Part shown: in pieces, positions 13,501-27,769 of the stretch | How the letters are laid out: the number at the start of each line of letters is the position of its first letter | Position numbering within the stretch: position 1 is the first letter of the stretch | Assembly (NCBI RefSeq): GCF_905220365.1 | Contig: NC_061131.1 | Location: 9,895,318 to 9,959,317, forward strand | Reading direction: 5' to 3' | Length of the DNA: 64,000 bases | Source of the DNA: Vanessa cardui | Taxonomy: Eukaryota; Arthropoda; Insecta; Lepidoptera; Nymphalidae | Made by a program: the position numbers and the translations under genes | The notes under the pieces: model-generated | What the model was told of the DNA's origin: nothing | The model's database searches: none | What the model saw: only the letters and a program-made list of their open reading frames with translations

Positions 13501-16500
13501 ACCCATGAAAACCGGTGTACACACCTCTCGAACATGGAGGTCGTCATTCATCATTAACTTATTGATATATAAAATAATGAAAGTTAATAAAAAAAATTCT
13601 AGGTTAATGATTTCGAAAAACGTACGTACCAAACGATTCCAGCTTCGACATGTGTGCTAAACTGCATAGCATTATCTAGAGAAGTTGTAAATATGCCAGC
13701 TGCGAGCCCGTAGTTAGAAGCGTTTGCACGATCAACTACTTCCTCTAATGTTTCAAACTTCAGAATACTTTGTACCGGTCCAAAGATCTGTCAAATTTGG
13801 AAAATTCAACATATTTTTTTTAATACAGTAAAATTAACAGTTAATAAAATGTACATATCACAAAACATCTTAGTACTAATTTCTCCTTTCTTGGTAGTAT
13901 TTTTCTTTTCTATTTGACAGGCTTTTGTATTAATATAAATAAGAGAATATAATGAATATGGAATACAAAGATTAGAGACGTGAATATTTATACTTTTATC
14001 AAGTTTCATTAATCAAAATAGACGTTATATTATTAATACGAATTATTATATTAAAATTGAATGAAATTGAAGCATACATTAGTTTATTAAAAATCATCAG
14101 ACTTTCTACTTTTAATGTGTAAATAATAGATTTGTCTGACATCGCGTGAACAAGTAAATCTAACTTTTCTTAAAGTAATTTAAAAAGTTCTTAAATCCCA
14201 AATGCCAAGTTAAATTGTTTCTACAGACATACAATGTAATTATATAATAATATCTAAAATTAGTAATACATTATTAAATCACAATTAAGTATTAATATAA
14301 ACAGGTTTTACTTGTTGTATCATTGTTATTTATAAATTATTGTATTTATTTAAATTTATAATTCGTACTTACTATTGTTTTACGAAAGTATATTAAATTT
14401 TGCTGAAAATCTTTTAACTAACTCGAACTATTATTTTTTTATATAAAAATGTTTAATTCCTCTGTTGCCATAGTTAAATACAGATGATTATATCTGAATT
14501 TTGTAAATATAAATATACTAAAATTATATTGTAGATTAAACAAGCTTACAGAGAAATGATTATATTCGAATTCATTCGCATTTTAATTACATGCGTCACA
14601 CAAAAGTACAGTTTCAAAAAGGTGTCAATTTAAAATATGCTGTATGCAATAAACATTCGTGTATAAGCTTCAATTACCAAGAACTGTATACATTTTATAA
14701 TTACAAACTACAATTTGTCGATAATAAATACAAATATTTTTCCAAATACTTTAGTTAACATCACGTCATTTACGGTAAAATCGTGAACAGAACAAAATAT
14801 ATATCATTAGTTACATGTGTAAAATTAAATACGACACAGAATACCATTTTTGTGGGTAGATACACTATTTTATGTATTATTATATTATATGTAAAATACT
14901 AGGTGTCCCACTATGAGCAAAGGCCACAAACAGTTTGTTCCACTTCACTGACACTTGTTAGATAAACATGTGCCAGATTTATCCGACACATGCATTTCCC
15001 GATGTTTGATCAGAAAACATCTCATACATATCAACACCTTATAATATTATGTATTTCATATGAAAACTCAGCGCTCGATTATTAACTTGCTTTAAAGATC
15101 TTCGTTTTTTATCAACTAGATGGCCTACTAAAATTAAAATTAATAGTATTTAAAAAAAAGAACAATACTTCAAATATTTGAACACCACAGATAAAGATAA
15201 AATTTTTTAGTAGTTTTAATTTGAACATTCAACTTCGTTTCCTGGTCTTATTTAAAAGCGAATATATACTACATAAATAGCTTAATGGTGAATTAAAATG
15301 ATTTATAAGTGACTAAGACTTGCTTCTAGGGTTATAGGTAATATCAATGCATATCGCTTCTCTGATTTTTGAATGAAACTATAAAAATTTAATGTGTCAT
15401 GAAAACTGTTAAACATATAAACTTATAAGTTATAACACCTAAGTGCATGTTTAAATTACTTAGAAGCACATATAAAATATTATTACACATACTCTTATGG
15501 ACTGGGAAGACAATAGCGACCAGTCTCAATGTATGTGATAATATGTATAGTACGACACAACATATATGTAGCATCGGCCAATTCAATAAAACCGATTACT
15601 GCCGATTTATACAACCAATACAAATAGCTCCCTATCGCGCCATTCAACGCTATTCGTCGCTATAGATTGCCACGTCAATTCAACCCGAGGCAGCAAATGC
15701 ATGTAAATTGACGAATATATTAGGTCATATGGTAAAACAAATTATTACGTTTGTGTAAAGATCATATTCACATGAGAAATAAATATTGATAATTTGGGCT
15801 AGCGTACTTAATTTGGACGTGATCGGTTATACGAATTTTGCCGATGCGACATCTAAGTTGTGTCGTACTATATACATTTAAATAATGTTGTATGTTTAAT
15901 TAAACACATTAATAAAAGCAGTCACTGGAGTTTGACTAGTTACTTTTGACTAGACAAACTTCAGTTTCATTAAATTGAATTTAGAAGGTCCAATTCGAAC
16001 TCTCCTAGAATTAGACACGATTTCGTTAGTCAAAGGCAACACACTATTAGTTTAAACTATAAAGCTTCTTGTGCGATCTGAGAAAATAGTCGAGCTAATG
16101 AGCCACGGAATTTCAATCTTGAACATAACACGATACATTACACGAAGAACATTGTTGAATTATGTATTTTAAGTAAACATTGAAAACGAATAATTTATTT
16201 TATCATTTTGATTTCAACATCTCTTCTTCCGATACAATGAGAAATACAAATATTGAACGAATACTCGATACTCGTATACGTAAATATTTTGTTAATTGCA
16301 TCAAATATAAATGCAAAATTGCGAAGAAAGGCAATGTTGGCAATATAATCTTAAAATAAATAAATGATACATATCATCAGCATCAGCTTCAACAACAGAT
16401 ATCCTCCATAATCAGGTATCTCTTACCTCTTCTTTAGCTATGGTCATGTCATCAGTAACGTCAGCAAACACAGTCGGTTCGATGCAGAAACCAGAGCCTT

Positions 16501-19500
16501 CAATACGTTTGCCTCCAGTCAATAATTTTGCACCTTCCAATTTACCTGATTCTATACATTTTAGAATATGCGTCATCAAGGTTTCATCGATCTGTAAATT
16601 ATAAACAATATATAGTCAATATATTTGTTATTGTTGTATTTTTTAATAAAATAAACTTGTTTTTACTTTATCACAAAAGCTAAAATTGCCTGAAATTTAT
16701 GTATGGTAAAGTAAAGTAAAGTAACAGCCTATACATTTCCCAGTGCTGAAATAAGGCCTCCTCTTCCATTACGGAGAGGGTTTGAAACATATTCCACCAC
16801 GCTGTTCAAATGCGGGTTGGTGGAATGCACATGTGGCAGAATTTCGAGGAAATTAGACACATGCAGGTTTCCTCACGATGTTTTCCTTCACCGCCGAGCA
16901 CGAGATGAATTATGAACACAAATTAAGCACGTATATATATATATATATACGTATATATATATAGTGGTGCTTGCCTGGATTTGAACCTACAATCATCGGT
17001 TAAGATGCACGTGTTCTAACCACTGGGCCACCTCAGCTATCTCCATGTATAGTACGTGTGAAATATACTTTAACAGTGATGATATAGCATATTTATAAAT
17101 TATGATGCGTAACACTCGTATTAATTAAGATATATAAGTTTCGAATACTCTGTTTCATATATAACAAAGAATACCCAAAATAATCATAGTAAATGTCCGT
17201 CCAAATCTTCGACTTAATCTTAAGCAATGTATCTTTATATCGCTAATAATAAATAATTGCCTGCAATAAAGGATAAAGAAAAACAGAAGAAGTTTTATCA
17301 AGTCATCGTTATTTGAAATCAGAATCAGTGAATTATACTTTAACAATGACGAAACTCAAAAAACAAATAATAGTATGTTCCTGTACATAAGCATGGAGGT
17401 TAACTAGATGAATGAATGAACTGAATGTTATTCACTGGTCTGATTCTGTACATAAAAGCATTCTTTGTTTTATTTATTTTCAAAATAAAAGTTTTTAAAT
17501 ATATTTCTCTAATTAAAAAGATTTGAACATTCATGAGCCGAGATGGCCCAGTAGTTAGAACGCGTCCATCTTAACAGATGATTGCAGGTTGAAGCCCAGG
17601 CAAGCACCGCTGAATATTCATTTTGTGTTTATAATTCATCTCGTGCTCGGCGGTGAAGGAAAACATCGTGAAAACCTGCATGTGCCACATGCGTATTCCA
17701 CCAACCCGCATTGCAACAGCGTGGTGGAATATGTTTCCAACCTCTTCCTCAAGGTGAGAGGAAGCCTTAGCCCAGCAGTGGGAAATTTACAGGCTGTTTG
17801 TTGTTGTTGTTGAACATTCCCATTTCTTTCTTTTCATTTTCATTTTTTTCCCATCTCTACTTCTCCCAATATTTATACTGTAATAATATAAAATATAATT
17901 ATGAACATAAATATTACTTGTGGGCCGTACTGTGTACTTTCATCACTGGGGTCTCCGGGTGTCAATGTCTTGGCAAATTCCACTGCTCTCTTTACGAATT
18001 CATCATAAATACCAGATTGAACGTAAAGTCGTGAAGCAGCAATGCATATCTGTCCTTGATGAGTAAACACGCCGAGTGCGGCAAACGGTACCGCGATATT
18101 TACTGCAATTTAATTACTCTTAGACTAGTTACTTTACAGTTACAGTTTTACGCTTATACACTACCAATCATAATACATATATTCAAACAGCAATACTCAT
18201 AAAAAAAATTTCGACAGTTAATAAGCTGGTGTAACCACAGACACCCCTTGTGTCATTGCATCTTTGCTCCCGAGATTAATGAAGCATTTATTACTTAACA
18301 TCAGATATTGGATTTGCCAGTCCGCCTATGTCATAAAAAGTTGTAAATATTTCTATATAAGTATTGTTGGTAAAAATAACTCACAATCTGCATCATTCAT
18401 AATAACAAGCGGACTCTTCCCGCCGAGCTCTAGTGCGACTCTCTTCAAGTTGTTTGTCCCAGCGGCCTGTTGAATCAACTTTCCCACCTAAAAACTCCTA
18501 TGATATTAGTATTGTATCCCTATTATTCTTCGCAAAATATCCAATAGCAGATGATCGTCATTAAAAGATAATATTTTTTGTGTAACCAGTTAAAATAACT
18601 TTGAAACGGAATTATAACCGCAAATGTTGGTTTAATATTTGTAACGCTTAATACGTTATATTATTTGCTCTCTAAAGAAAAGTGTTAGACACACCAAAGA
18701 CAGTACAACGTATAAATTTCATGTAACGTTTAAAACTTGACCTACCTCTAAAGAGCCAGCGAAGGAAATCATTGCAACATCTGGATGATGGGTGAGAGCA
18801 GCACCTGCGCTATCCCCGAATCCTGGCACAATATTTACAACGCCTGCGGGTATACCCGCTTCAGCTAGCAGAGCAGCCAATGCCAGCGAAGTCAAAGGAG
18901 CCTGTTCGGCAGGCTTTACAATAACTGTACAACCTAAAAGTATTAGATAGTATAATTTCAAGTTAAAAGTAAATTTCATGATGGAAATTTGATATTTGGG
19001 AATTTTTTTTATTCCAAAAGTTTGAAAAGCTATTGTACCAGCATCATCAGTTTGTGTTGAATTTTAGCCCTAATTGGTTTGTAATACTATATCAGGTATA
19101 TGTGTTTTGTACAATAAAATTTTGTAGCCTTTATCACGTCAATATTATATAACAAACGACTTATCTATTTTTATATTATAAAGTATTTTTAGATTATAAA
19201 ATTTGAACCAATAAATGCCTGTAATAATATGAAACCAAGTCTCGTACGACATAAAATTAGTATAGTTATTTTAGTACCTGCTGCCAAAGCACCTGCGACT
19301 TTTCCGGCAAATACTAGAAGAGGAACATTCCATGGCAAAATTATGCCACATACTCCCACTGGTTGCTTCAAGGTGTACGAGAACGAAGCGCCTAGAAAAT
19401 TGTTCCAAGAATGAGATAAATAAAACACAACTTTATTAATACAAAGCAGCTTTCCTGAAGACGTGACTCTTTCAGATATCTAAGAGAGTTAACTATACTT

Positions 19501-22500
19501 GAACAGAACTATCACAATTATTATCTTCATATATCTCGTTTGTAATCATAACATTGCATCAGACTTTTATATGAACAAATATAACATAAAATACAGAAGC
19601 AAATCTAAATTTATAACAAAAATGAACACATGTTTTTTTTTCAATTAAATTATTCACCTCTCAGCAGCAGTACATCCTGAGCAATCGAGTTTCCCACCGA
19701 GCAAAATTAAATTAGCACCGTTACCCTCCGTTTTAATTAGATTCTCGAAATTTAGTTAAAAGATTTATAATAATCGTTCTAAAATTATTTTCCACCCTCT
19801 TTTATTTTATTTGAAGCTTACAGCAACATCCATAAGCATTTGAATATACCTAAAATATTAAGGTGATTTTTCGCGACTTTTTTCAATCATTGGCTGTACA
19901 GAAATAACGATATATCGTCGATTCCATTTAGTTAAAATAGCCGTTCAATGAAACTCCTTGCTACTCCTTTTGACTCCTAGTACTTAACTCAACCCGCGGC
20001 TTGAACGCAACTTTTGTTTTTTTTTATTGTTTTAAAAAAAAAACAAAAGTTAGTTGTAAAAAAAACCGACACTAATCACTTGATAACTCTATGTGGATTC
20101 TAAAGTGTTTAGGAAACCGAAGGCGCGACGATATTCATCATCCAAGTCAGGAGTGTCCCTATGAGAATGATGAGTACGACTGAATGATCAAATTGCTGAT
20201 GTAATTCAGGCTACTTGAACGCTGTCCTTTAGTAAACTCAGTTCAACGCGACTCATTAAAAGTAAGATAAACTAAAGGTGAGAAATAAAAAGGTAAATTT
20301 ACGTTGACATTTATAAAATATTACATACTTTACCATATTATGGAATAGTTATCGATATTATCTAAAAATTATGTAACGTACCAGTAGGCATAGTATTGCC
20401 ATGCATTTTATCGGCCAAGCTTGCATTGTATTTTATATAATCTATGGCTAATTTGACAAATCTTCGGCTGTTTTTGATAACCATGCCATTGTTATAAGTC
20501 TCCAGTTGGGCCAGATATTCCAGGTCTCGTTGTACAAGATCTGCGAATTTGTTGAGCAAATCTCCCCGTTGGCTCGGATTTAACAATCGCCAGGCTGATT
20601 TACGACGAAAAGCACATTTCGCTGCTTGGACTGCCAAATCTATGTCGTCCTGCTTAAATATAATTAATTAAATTAAAACTTTTATTTATATAATGATAAT
20701 GAAGAAACATGTGACTAGCCCGCGGCTTCGCATTTGAATTTAACAAAAAAAGTTATTGTTATTACCTAAGTCACTTCTTATTACATCAGCTTTCTGCCAG
20801 TGAATATCCCGTTAAAATCGGTGAAGTCGTTCCAGGAATTAGCATTCAGTTTTAGAATTTAACATTACAAACAGACACCCTAATTAAATGAATATTTATT
20901 AAGGGGACTACAGGAGCTAATTGCCCTTGAGAATCACGCGCACACACTTACACTAACGACAAAAACGGCATGCCCCCGCGCGCACTACGCTTAGCGAGGC
21001 GGCGAGGTTACGCCTGAATATTCCAATAGATGGCGTCGAACCGCCGCGCGCCGCACCGAGCGAAAGCGAAGCGAAGTCAATTCTATCAATTCTATCAATC
21101 ATAGATTTCATAAAAATAGACAGGACAACAGAATTATTTTAATTTCTTTGTGTCATTTAAAAAATTATGATAAAATTAAACTGAATTAATTAAACTTAAA
21201 TTATTATTATTTTATGTACAAAAAATAGTTAATTTAAACATTTTTTCTTTAATTTTTACTGTATCAATTCAATTAGTTGTAATACTAAATATTAAATCGT
21301 ACCTATTTTTAAATTTTGTAAGTTTGTTAAGCGATTTATTAAATAAAATTGGAACTGTTCGTAATTTGTACACTGACAAAAAGCGTAGAGTTTGTTCGTT
21401 TTACTAATATCGGTACACAAAGAAAAAAAATTAAGTTAAAAAAGTCAGCATCAAAAAGTTACTATAAAAATAATATCGTCAAGTCGGTTTAGTAGAATTA
21501 TTGTTTAACTCGGTCAATCACAGTGGGTTTAGTCATAAATCTCATAAAAATAGTTTGGATATTAGAATTATTTGTATTGTTTTTGACTGATATTTGAAAT
21601 AAAACTGATTCAATTAAATTCAAATATTTTTATTTATTTTTGGTGTAACAAAAAACAAATAAATTTCGTTTCAATTTTTTTATTAAAATATTTTTTTTAA
21701 TTATTCGTTCGTCGTCGTTCGTTATTAAAATATCTTGGATACTTGCAATCAATATTTCACCCATTTTCACTGAAGCTACGAGCTAAAATTTTTTAATTGA
21801 TACTATTTCCAATCTTTAAAAAATATTGAATTACGTATATGACACTTCTAAATATTTTAGTTCTTTGGTTCACAACAATTACATATTTCAAGATGGCCTA
21901 GGGGGTAGAACGCGCGCATCTTATTGCGGGTTCAAACCCAGGCAAGCACCACTAAATATTCATGTGATGTGCTAATTTGTAATTATTTAAATTTTTTATT
22001 ATTAAATTTCATCCATACATAACTATATTTCCTATTATAAACAAAATTGATAAAATTAAACTCTAACGTAATAGAAATAGCTTCCGTGTTATTTTTTTTT
22101 TCGATTTTCTTAATTCTGAAAAAATAAATGCATAGTTGTTAGGAATTAAATCGGGATCGAACCCGCACATTCTTCTTGGACTTGCTTGCATTGCATATAT
22201 ATATATTTATAACAGAACGGTAACAGAACGATTTCTCCTTTAAACTTTCCTGTCAAAATAGTTGCTTCGAGAACATTTCCGGTAATTTTTTTTATTACCA
22301 AACGTGTACCGTTGCATAGTTTAGGGGGGTTCAAATTACGCAGAAGAATAATCGGTGATCCAATTTTGATTCGAAGATTGTGTGGAGGCATTCCTGTTAT
22401 GTCTAAAGAATTTAAAAATTCAATTGGAAAATTCACTGCTTCATTTTCATCAACAGTAGTGTCGATTGACTTGAACGACATCAAATCACCTGGTAATAGT

Positions 22501-25500
22501 TGTTGTATCTGGTAGTTAATTAGATCTACATCAACATTTTTTGCTGATTCATAATAGCACGATTACTAAGCCAATTATGATTTAGATAGTTATTTATTAT
22601 ATCTGGGAATACACTTTCGATCAGTTCATTTTTAGTTTGAACAACAGTACAGAATTGTTCTGGTAATCTTATGCATTGGGTATCTTGATAAAATTGTACT
22701 TCACCGTTTCCAATATCTAATAATTGCTGAGAAAATACTTGTGCTGCCGGATCATTTTGGAGTTGTACTCGCATGTTTTTTGACAATCTTAGAGTTTTGA
22801 CGTTTCTCCATAGAAATGATTGTTTTAGACATGCTGATTTCATCGGCAAAAGTAGAGCGAGGAATGACAGGCAATTGGCATTGGCATCAATGACCCTATT
22901 TTATGGTACAATTGTCCTTGTATTTTAAATGTTGTTTCAAAATTACGACCATCAGTTGAGAGATCGCAAATTTTTGATGCTCCAAATGATGTCATTTGAA
23001 AGCAAGAATTAAACTTTCGTGTCTTACGCAAAAATAATTTTGAATCATTTGAAATGCCAGAAAAAAGAGATTTCAAAGGTTCAGGCGGAGTAGGGAGTGG
23101 TAATAATACAACTTTCCCTGAGGCACAACACATGCCAGGTGATTCATTCCGAAATTTTAACGCCTGACAATGTTTGCATATTTTGTTCATCGCACCGATA
23201 GTAACTTTGGGATCAGCTGAGTAATTAATGTCTGGTGCATAATTAAACCCAATACGAACAAATGATTCACGTGTTAATGCACGACTGGTTCGCTGCCTTT
23301 CTCGGTCTCGTTCTCTAATTGAATCTATGTGTTGTCCACGTGCAGCTCTTGTTCTCAATAAATATTCTTGGAGATGATTATCATGCTGTTCTCTTGATTC
23401 ATGCGCACGAATATCAGCTATGCGAATTCTTTGAGCTTCATTTCTTTCTGCTCTTTGTTCGACTGATTCGTGAGTTCTTTCAAGACGCCATTGTCGAGCT
23501 TTTTTGCTACGGGCATTGTTGAGGTTAGATTATTTTGGTGGCATTTTACTGAAAATTTTATGTGAATAAATTCCTTGTACTATTATTTTGTTGTTCTTAA
23601 AAGCGATGTCACAGAGAGTATCGATCAAAAAATGGCCAGCACCACGTGTAGTGGAAAATGAAATCTAAAATTCAACGGTAGCGCCATCTATGATAAGTTA
23701 ATGATAAACGGTCTGACAAATTTCTGTAAAAAATCCTATGTGAGGCGCCATCTGTTCGAAATTTTCGTAACTTACAATTAATAACAACAATCAACTTTGA
23801 TAATCAGTTTATTGTTATTTATAAATCATTGAGGCCATTAATCGAAATGAAAGCCGAAAAGAAATATCCTATCTCTTAAGTTGGACCAAATTACACATAA
23901 ATGCCAAATTTCATCAATATCGGTTGAGTTGGTGAAGAGTTCACTGGGAACATACATTGTGACACTGGATTTTTATATATTAAGATATATATATATACAA
24001 GGCCAAACAATATCTATTTGCCGCTTAGATTTAGAGAATCCATGTTTCTCCCATGGGCAATTATACGTGGCCTGTTCACGTGTAGGAAGACCATCAAGTT
24101 TATTTGTGCTAACAAAAGACAGGTTGACCAAAAATATTGTACATCGACTGGCTCTTCAGTAAACTTTAAGGTGATAAACTGTGATTTATTTTAATTAAAG
24201 GTTATCAGAGTATTTATAAATAAAATGAAATTAAAAACGCTATGTTAATTTGTGTTAAATTTTGCCTTTTAATTCCTTCCTTAATCACTCAGCCATGGCC
24301 GTAGGCAGGCGGGGGTTTTGGGGGTTCAAACCCCCCCCCGAAATTTTTTCGCTAACGGCTATCCTATTATCAAAAAAATATTTTGCGCGAATTAAACAAA
24401 CAAAACGTAAGTATTTATTGATTTCTTTAGAAAATTAAGCCGTTTTGTCTAGATACGACAATAATTCTAAACAAAATGAATCATTTTACGTAAAAACTAG
24501 AGGCAATAATAATCATACCCTTATTCAAATTTTATTAAGATATCTAATAATTTTTGATGTCATAATGTCACGTTAGTAATTTTAGATACTAAAGAAGATA
24601 ATCTACTTGGTGGTAGGGCTTTGTGCGAGCCCGTCTGGGTAGGTACCACCCACTCATCAGTTATTCTACCGCCAAATAACAGTAGTCAGTATTGTTGTGT
24701 TCCGGTTTGAAGGGTGAGTGAGCCAGTGTAACTACAGGCATAAGGGACATAACATCTTAGTTCCCAAGGTTAGTGGCGCAGTGACGATGTAAGGAATAGT
24801 TAATATTTCTCACAGCGTCATTGTCTATGGGTGATGGTGACCACTTACCATCAGGTGGCCCATATGCTCGTCCGCCAACCTATACCATAAAAAAAAAAAA
24901 AAAAACCTTTTACAGAGTGCCATTACATTTTGAAATGCGTAAGACAGATTGTAAAATTTCTGATACATTCTATGTACAGGGTTATTGGTAATTCGACGTA
25001 TATCCGTTAGGAGGTGATAGGGGTGACTATTTGCAATAATTTTAAACCCCATATGCATAATCCAAAAGTGAACCATTTTTGAGTTATCACGTTTTAGCTT
25101 TTTTCAATTTATTTAAGAAAAACATCAATTAAAATCTACTTATTTTTTCTTTTGTTTTATATAAACGATTAAACACTGGATATTTGTCAATATTTAAACA
25201 ATAATTATTGGTCCGAAATTAAAAATGCGAGACGAAAAACGAAAATATTTCAATATTTTTTTGATTTTTTTCCTCAAAAATGCCTTAAAAGCTAAAAAAT
25301 TAATTATAATAAATCTTGGCCTGCAGATTATTTTAAAAACATAACCCTTTTTTTAGCTTTCCAAAAAATTATAAAAAGAAGGAAATTATTTCAAATCAAT
25401 CGCAATAAAATGATCAGAAAGGAAACTGGTGGAAATTCGTAGTCGAACATGAACGAATTCGTACTAAAAGACACTCTTTAAAATTCCCTCAAAATGAACT

Positions 25501-27728
25501 AAAAATAACAACCAATGAAAAAAAGACTTACTTAATACAAATGTAAAATAAAATTTAGGAACAGAAACAGTTCAATACCTAAGTTATAAATAAGACATTT
25601 TATAATATAGCTTAAATAAAGTATTAATAATCGAATCCGAGAAATTCTCTATAAAAAAGCACAGCACACACAGCATGTTCTACAGTGTATAATGCAAAAT
25701 TCTATACTAACTATTCTCACGAAGAAGTCCCTGAAAGGAAATTTAATTTTTGTAAATTTGAGCTTAAAGCGTATTCAGGAGTCGCGTCTTATTTGGAAAA
25801 TAACTCTGAACCATTAGAAGCTACATTTGATCAAGATGGGATTACTAACTATCTTAATGACATGTTCATTGGTGTGAAAAGGTGTAAAGGTGTGTGAAAA
25901 CTCAGTGTGTGTCACCCCTATCACCTCCTAACGGATATACGTCAAATTACCAATAACCCTGTATATTTTATTGAGAATATTCATACTATATTATTAAAAA
26001 ACAGATAGTCGGCGCTCTTTACCTAATAGTCGCCGACTACGAAAGCAGCCGAACTAATGGAAGACTAATTTGGTGCATCCTATCCCTAAAAAGAGCAACC
26101 GCCCAGACCCGTCGAATTATAGACCAATAGCCATCACCTCCTTGTTTCGTTTCCATCGGGGTCGATCAGCCAGTGATCTTCTAGATTACTTTAGTCATAA
26201 ATGGGCGGAAGCAATTGAGAGTGGGAGTCATTGGCGGCCAGTCTGGACATAGCGAAGGCCTTCGATAGCGTATGGCACAAAGCGCTTCTTTCGAAGCTCC
26301 CTTCCTACGGCTCACCGGGAAATTATGCAATTGGATCACCAGCTTTTTGGCAGATCGGAACATTAAAGGCGTTATATGGTGCATGATCTGATTTAAAATT
26401 TGTTAATGATTGTGTTGCACAAGGCTCAGTTCTATCACCCACTCGGTTTCTTCTGCATATCAGTGACTTGTTGTAAATCTGTAACATTCACTGCTATGCA
26501 GATGACAGTACTGTAGACACCTCATACACCGGCCGGGCTAATATTTCTCGAGAAAACGTCGGAGAAAACCGGAATAAACTTGTGTCTGAAATCGAGTCTT
26601 CATTAAACAAAGTCTCTAACTGGGGCCGGCTAAATTTAGGCCATACATGATTGCTATTTTGCTATTAAAATATCTGATGGCGAGGAAGTACTCTCCCTTA
26701 GTAATCCCTTAGGCTCACTTAGTAGTTTCGGACCCCCTGGCTAAATTGAGTCCACTTCAACCCCAAAAAGAGGCAAGTTTGCGCGTTAGCTGCTAAAAAA
26801 TTACCATTTCTCGTATCTCCAGGATTTCAGAAGATTCCAATAGCCGCCACAGCTAGTATTGGAATACTTGACGTGGATATTTCGAGTCTCGTTCAGTTCC
26901 GCGGTCAATTGGAACGCAAAGCCAAATTGGCATCATAAAGCTTGGAGTGCTCAGAAAGTCAAGACAGTATTTCACGTCGACCCATCGCCTAAAACTATAC
27001 AAGGCGCAAATGAACCCCAGATGGAATATTGCCCACAATTCTGGGCGGGTGCTCCCCAATACCAGCTTCTTCCATTTGTCCGTATCCAACGCAGAGCGGA
27101 TCGAATTATCGACGATCAAGCCCTTTTCGACCTGCTTGATCCTTTAGCTTTGCGTAGAGATGTTAGATCACTCTGCATCTTCTACTTTCGAATATTTTAC
27201 GGAAAATGTTCAGACGCATTGTTTGGATTAATCCCGGCTGCGGAATTTCACCTTCGGACAACTCGTCGAAATTCTAAGTTTCACCCGCACCACTTCAATG
27301 TTCAAAAAACCACAACATCACGATTTTTAAGACATTTCCTACCTTGCACAACCACTCTGTTGCACCAGCATTCGCCGACGCTTTTTCCGAACCGATACGA
27401 CTTGGAACCTTAAAAAAAATAGCGTACTCCTTCCTTAAAGGCTGGGAACGCACCTGCAAGCCCCACAGATGTCCATGGGCGATGGTAATCACTTTCCATC
27501 AGGTGAGCTTCATGCTCGTTTGCTCCCTATAACATAAAATAAGCCATCGGTTGTCTTTTACTTAAATGTGTATAAATTATGTCTAATTTTAATATACCTA
27601 CTTATGCTTATTTAAAAAAAAAACCGTTGTTTTTTTTCTTGGAGCACGAACCCCCCCCCCCCCCCCCGAAATTAAATCCTGTCTACGGCCCTGCACTCAG
27701 CCACAGCAACGCGTGGCCGGGTCTGCTA

Positions 27729-27769
<41 letters not shown>

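Larger units (their letters stand above)
24294..27693. mobile_element. hAT-like transposon inserted in the Helitron 3' end
   Basis: Ends CATGGCCGTAGGCAGG (left) and, inverted, CAGGGCCGTAGACAGG (right), with C-tracts just inside both. An 8-bp duplication CACTCAGC flanks it (24286-24293 and 27694-27701). No hAT transposase recognised; the interior is filled by a SINE, a smaller TIR element and LINE sequence. Confidence 0.75.

Noticed and set aside
13440..13530. Possible tRNA gene (B-box GGGTTCGATTCC on the minus strand)
   Set aside because: No cloverleaf with paired acceptor and anticodon stems; the downstream body is a repeat, so this is a SINE head.
18264..18473. Plus-strand frames across ALDH exons (also 19229-19414)
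   Set aside because: Antisense to conserved ALDH exons with the active-site motifs on the minus strand.
23319..23522. 67-codon plus-strand frame
   Set aside because: It is antisense to the Helitron N-terminal coding remnant.
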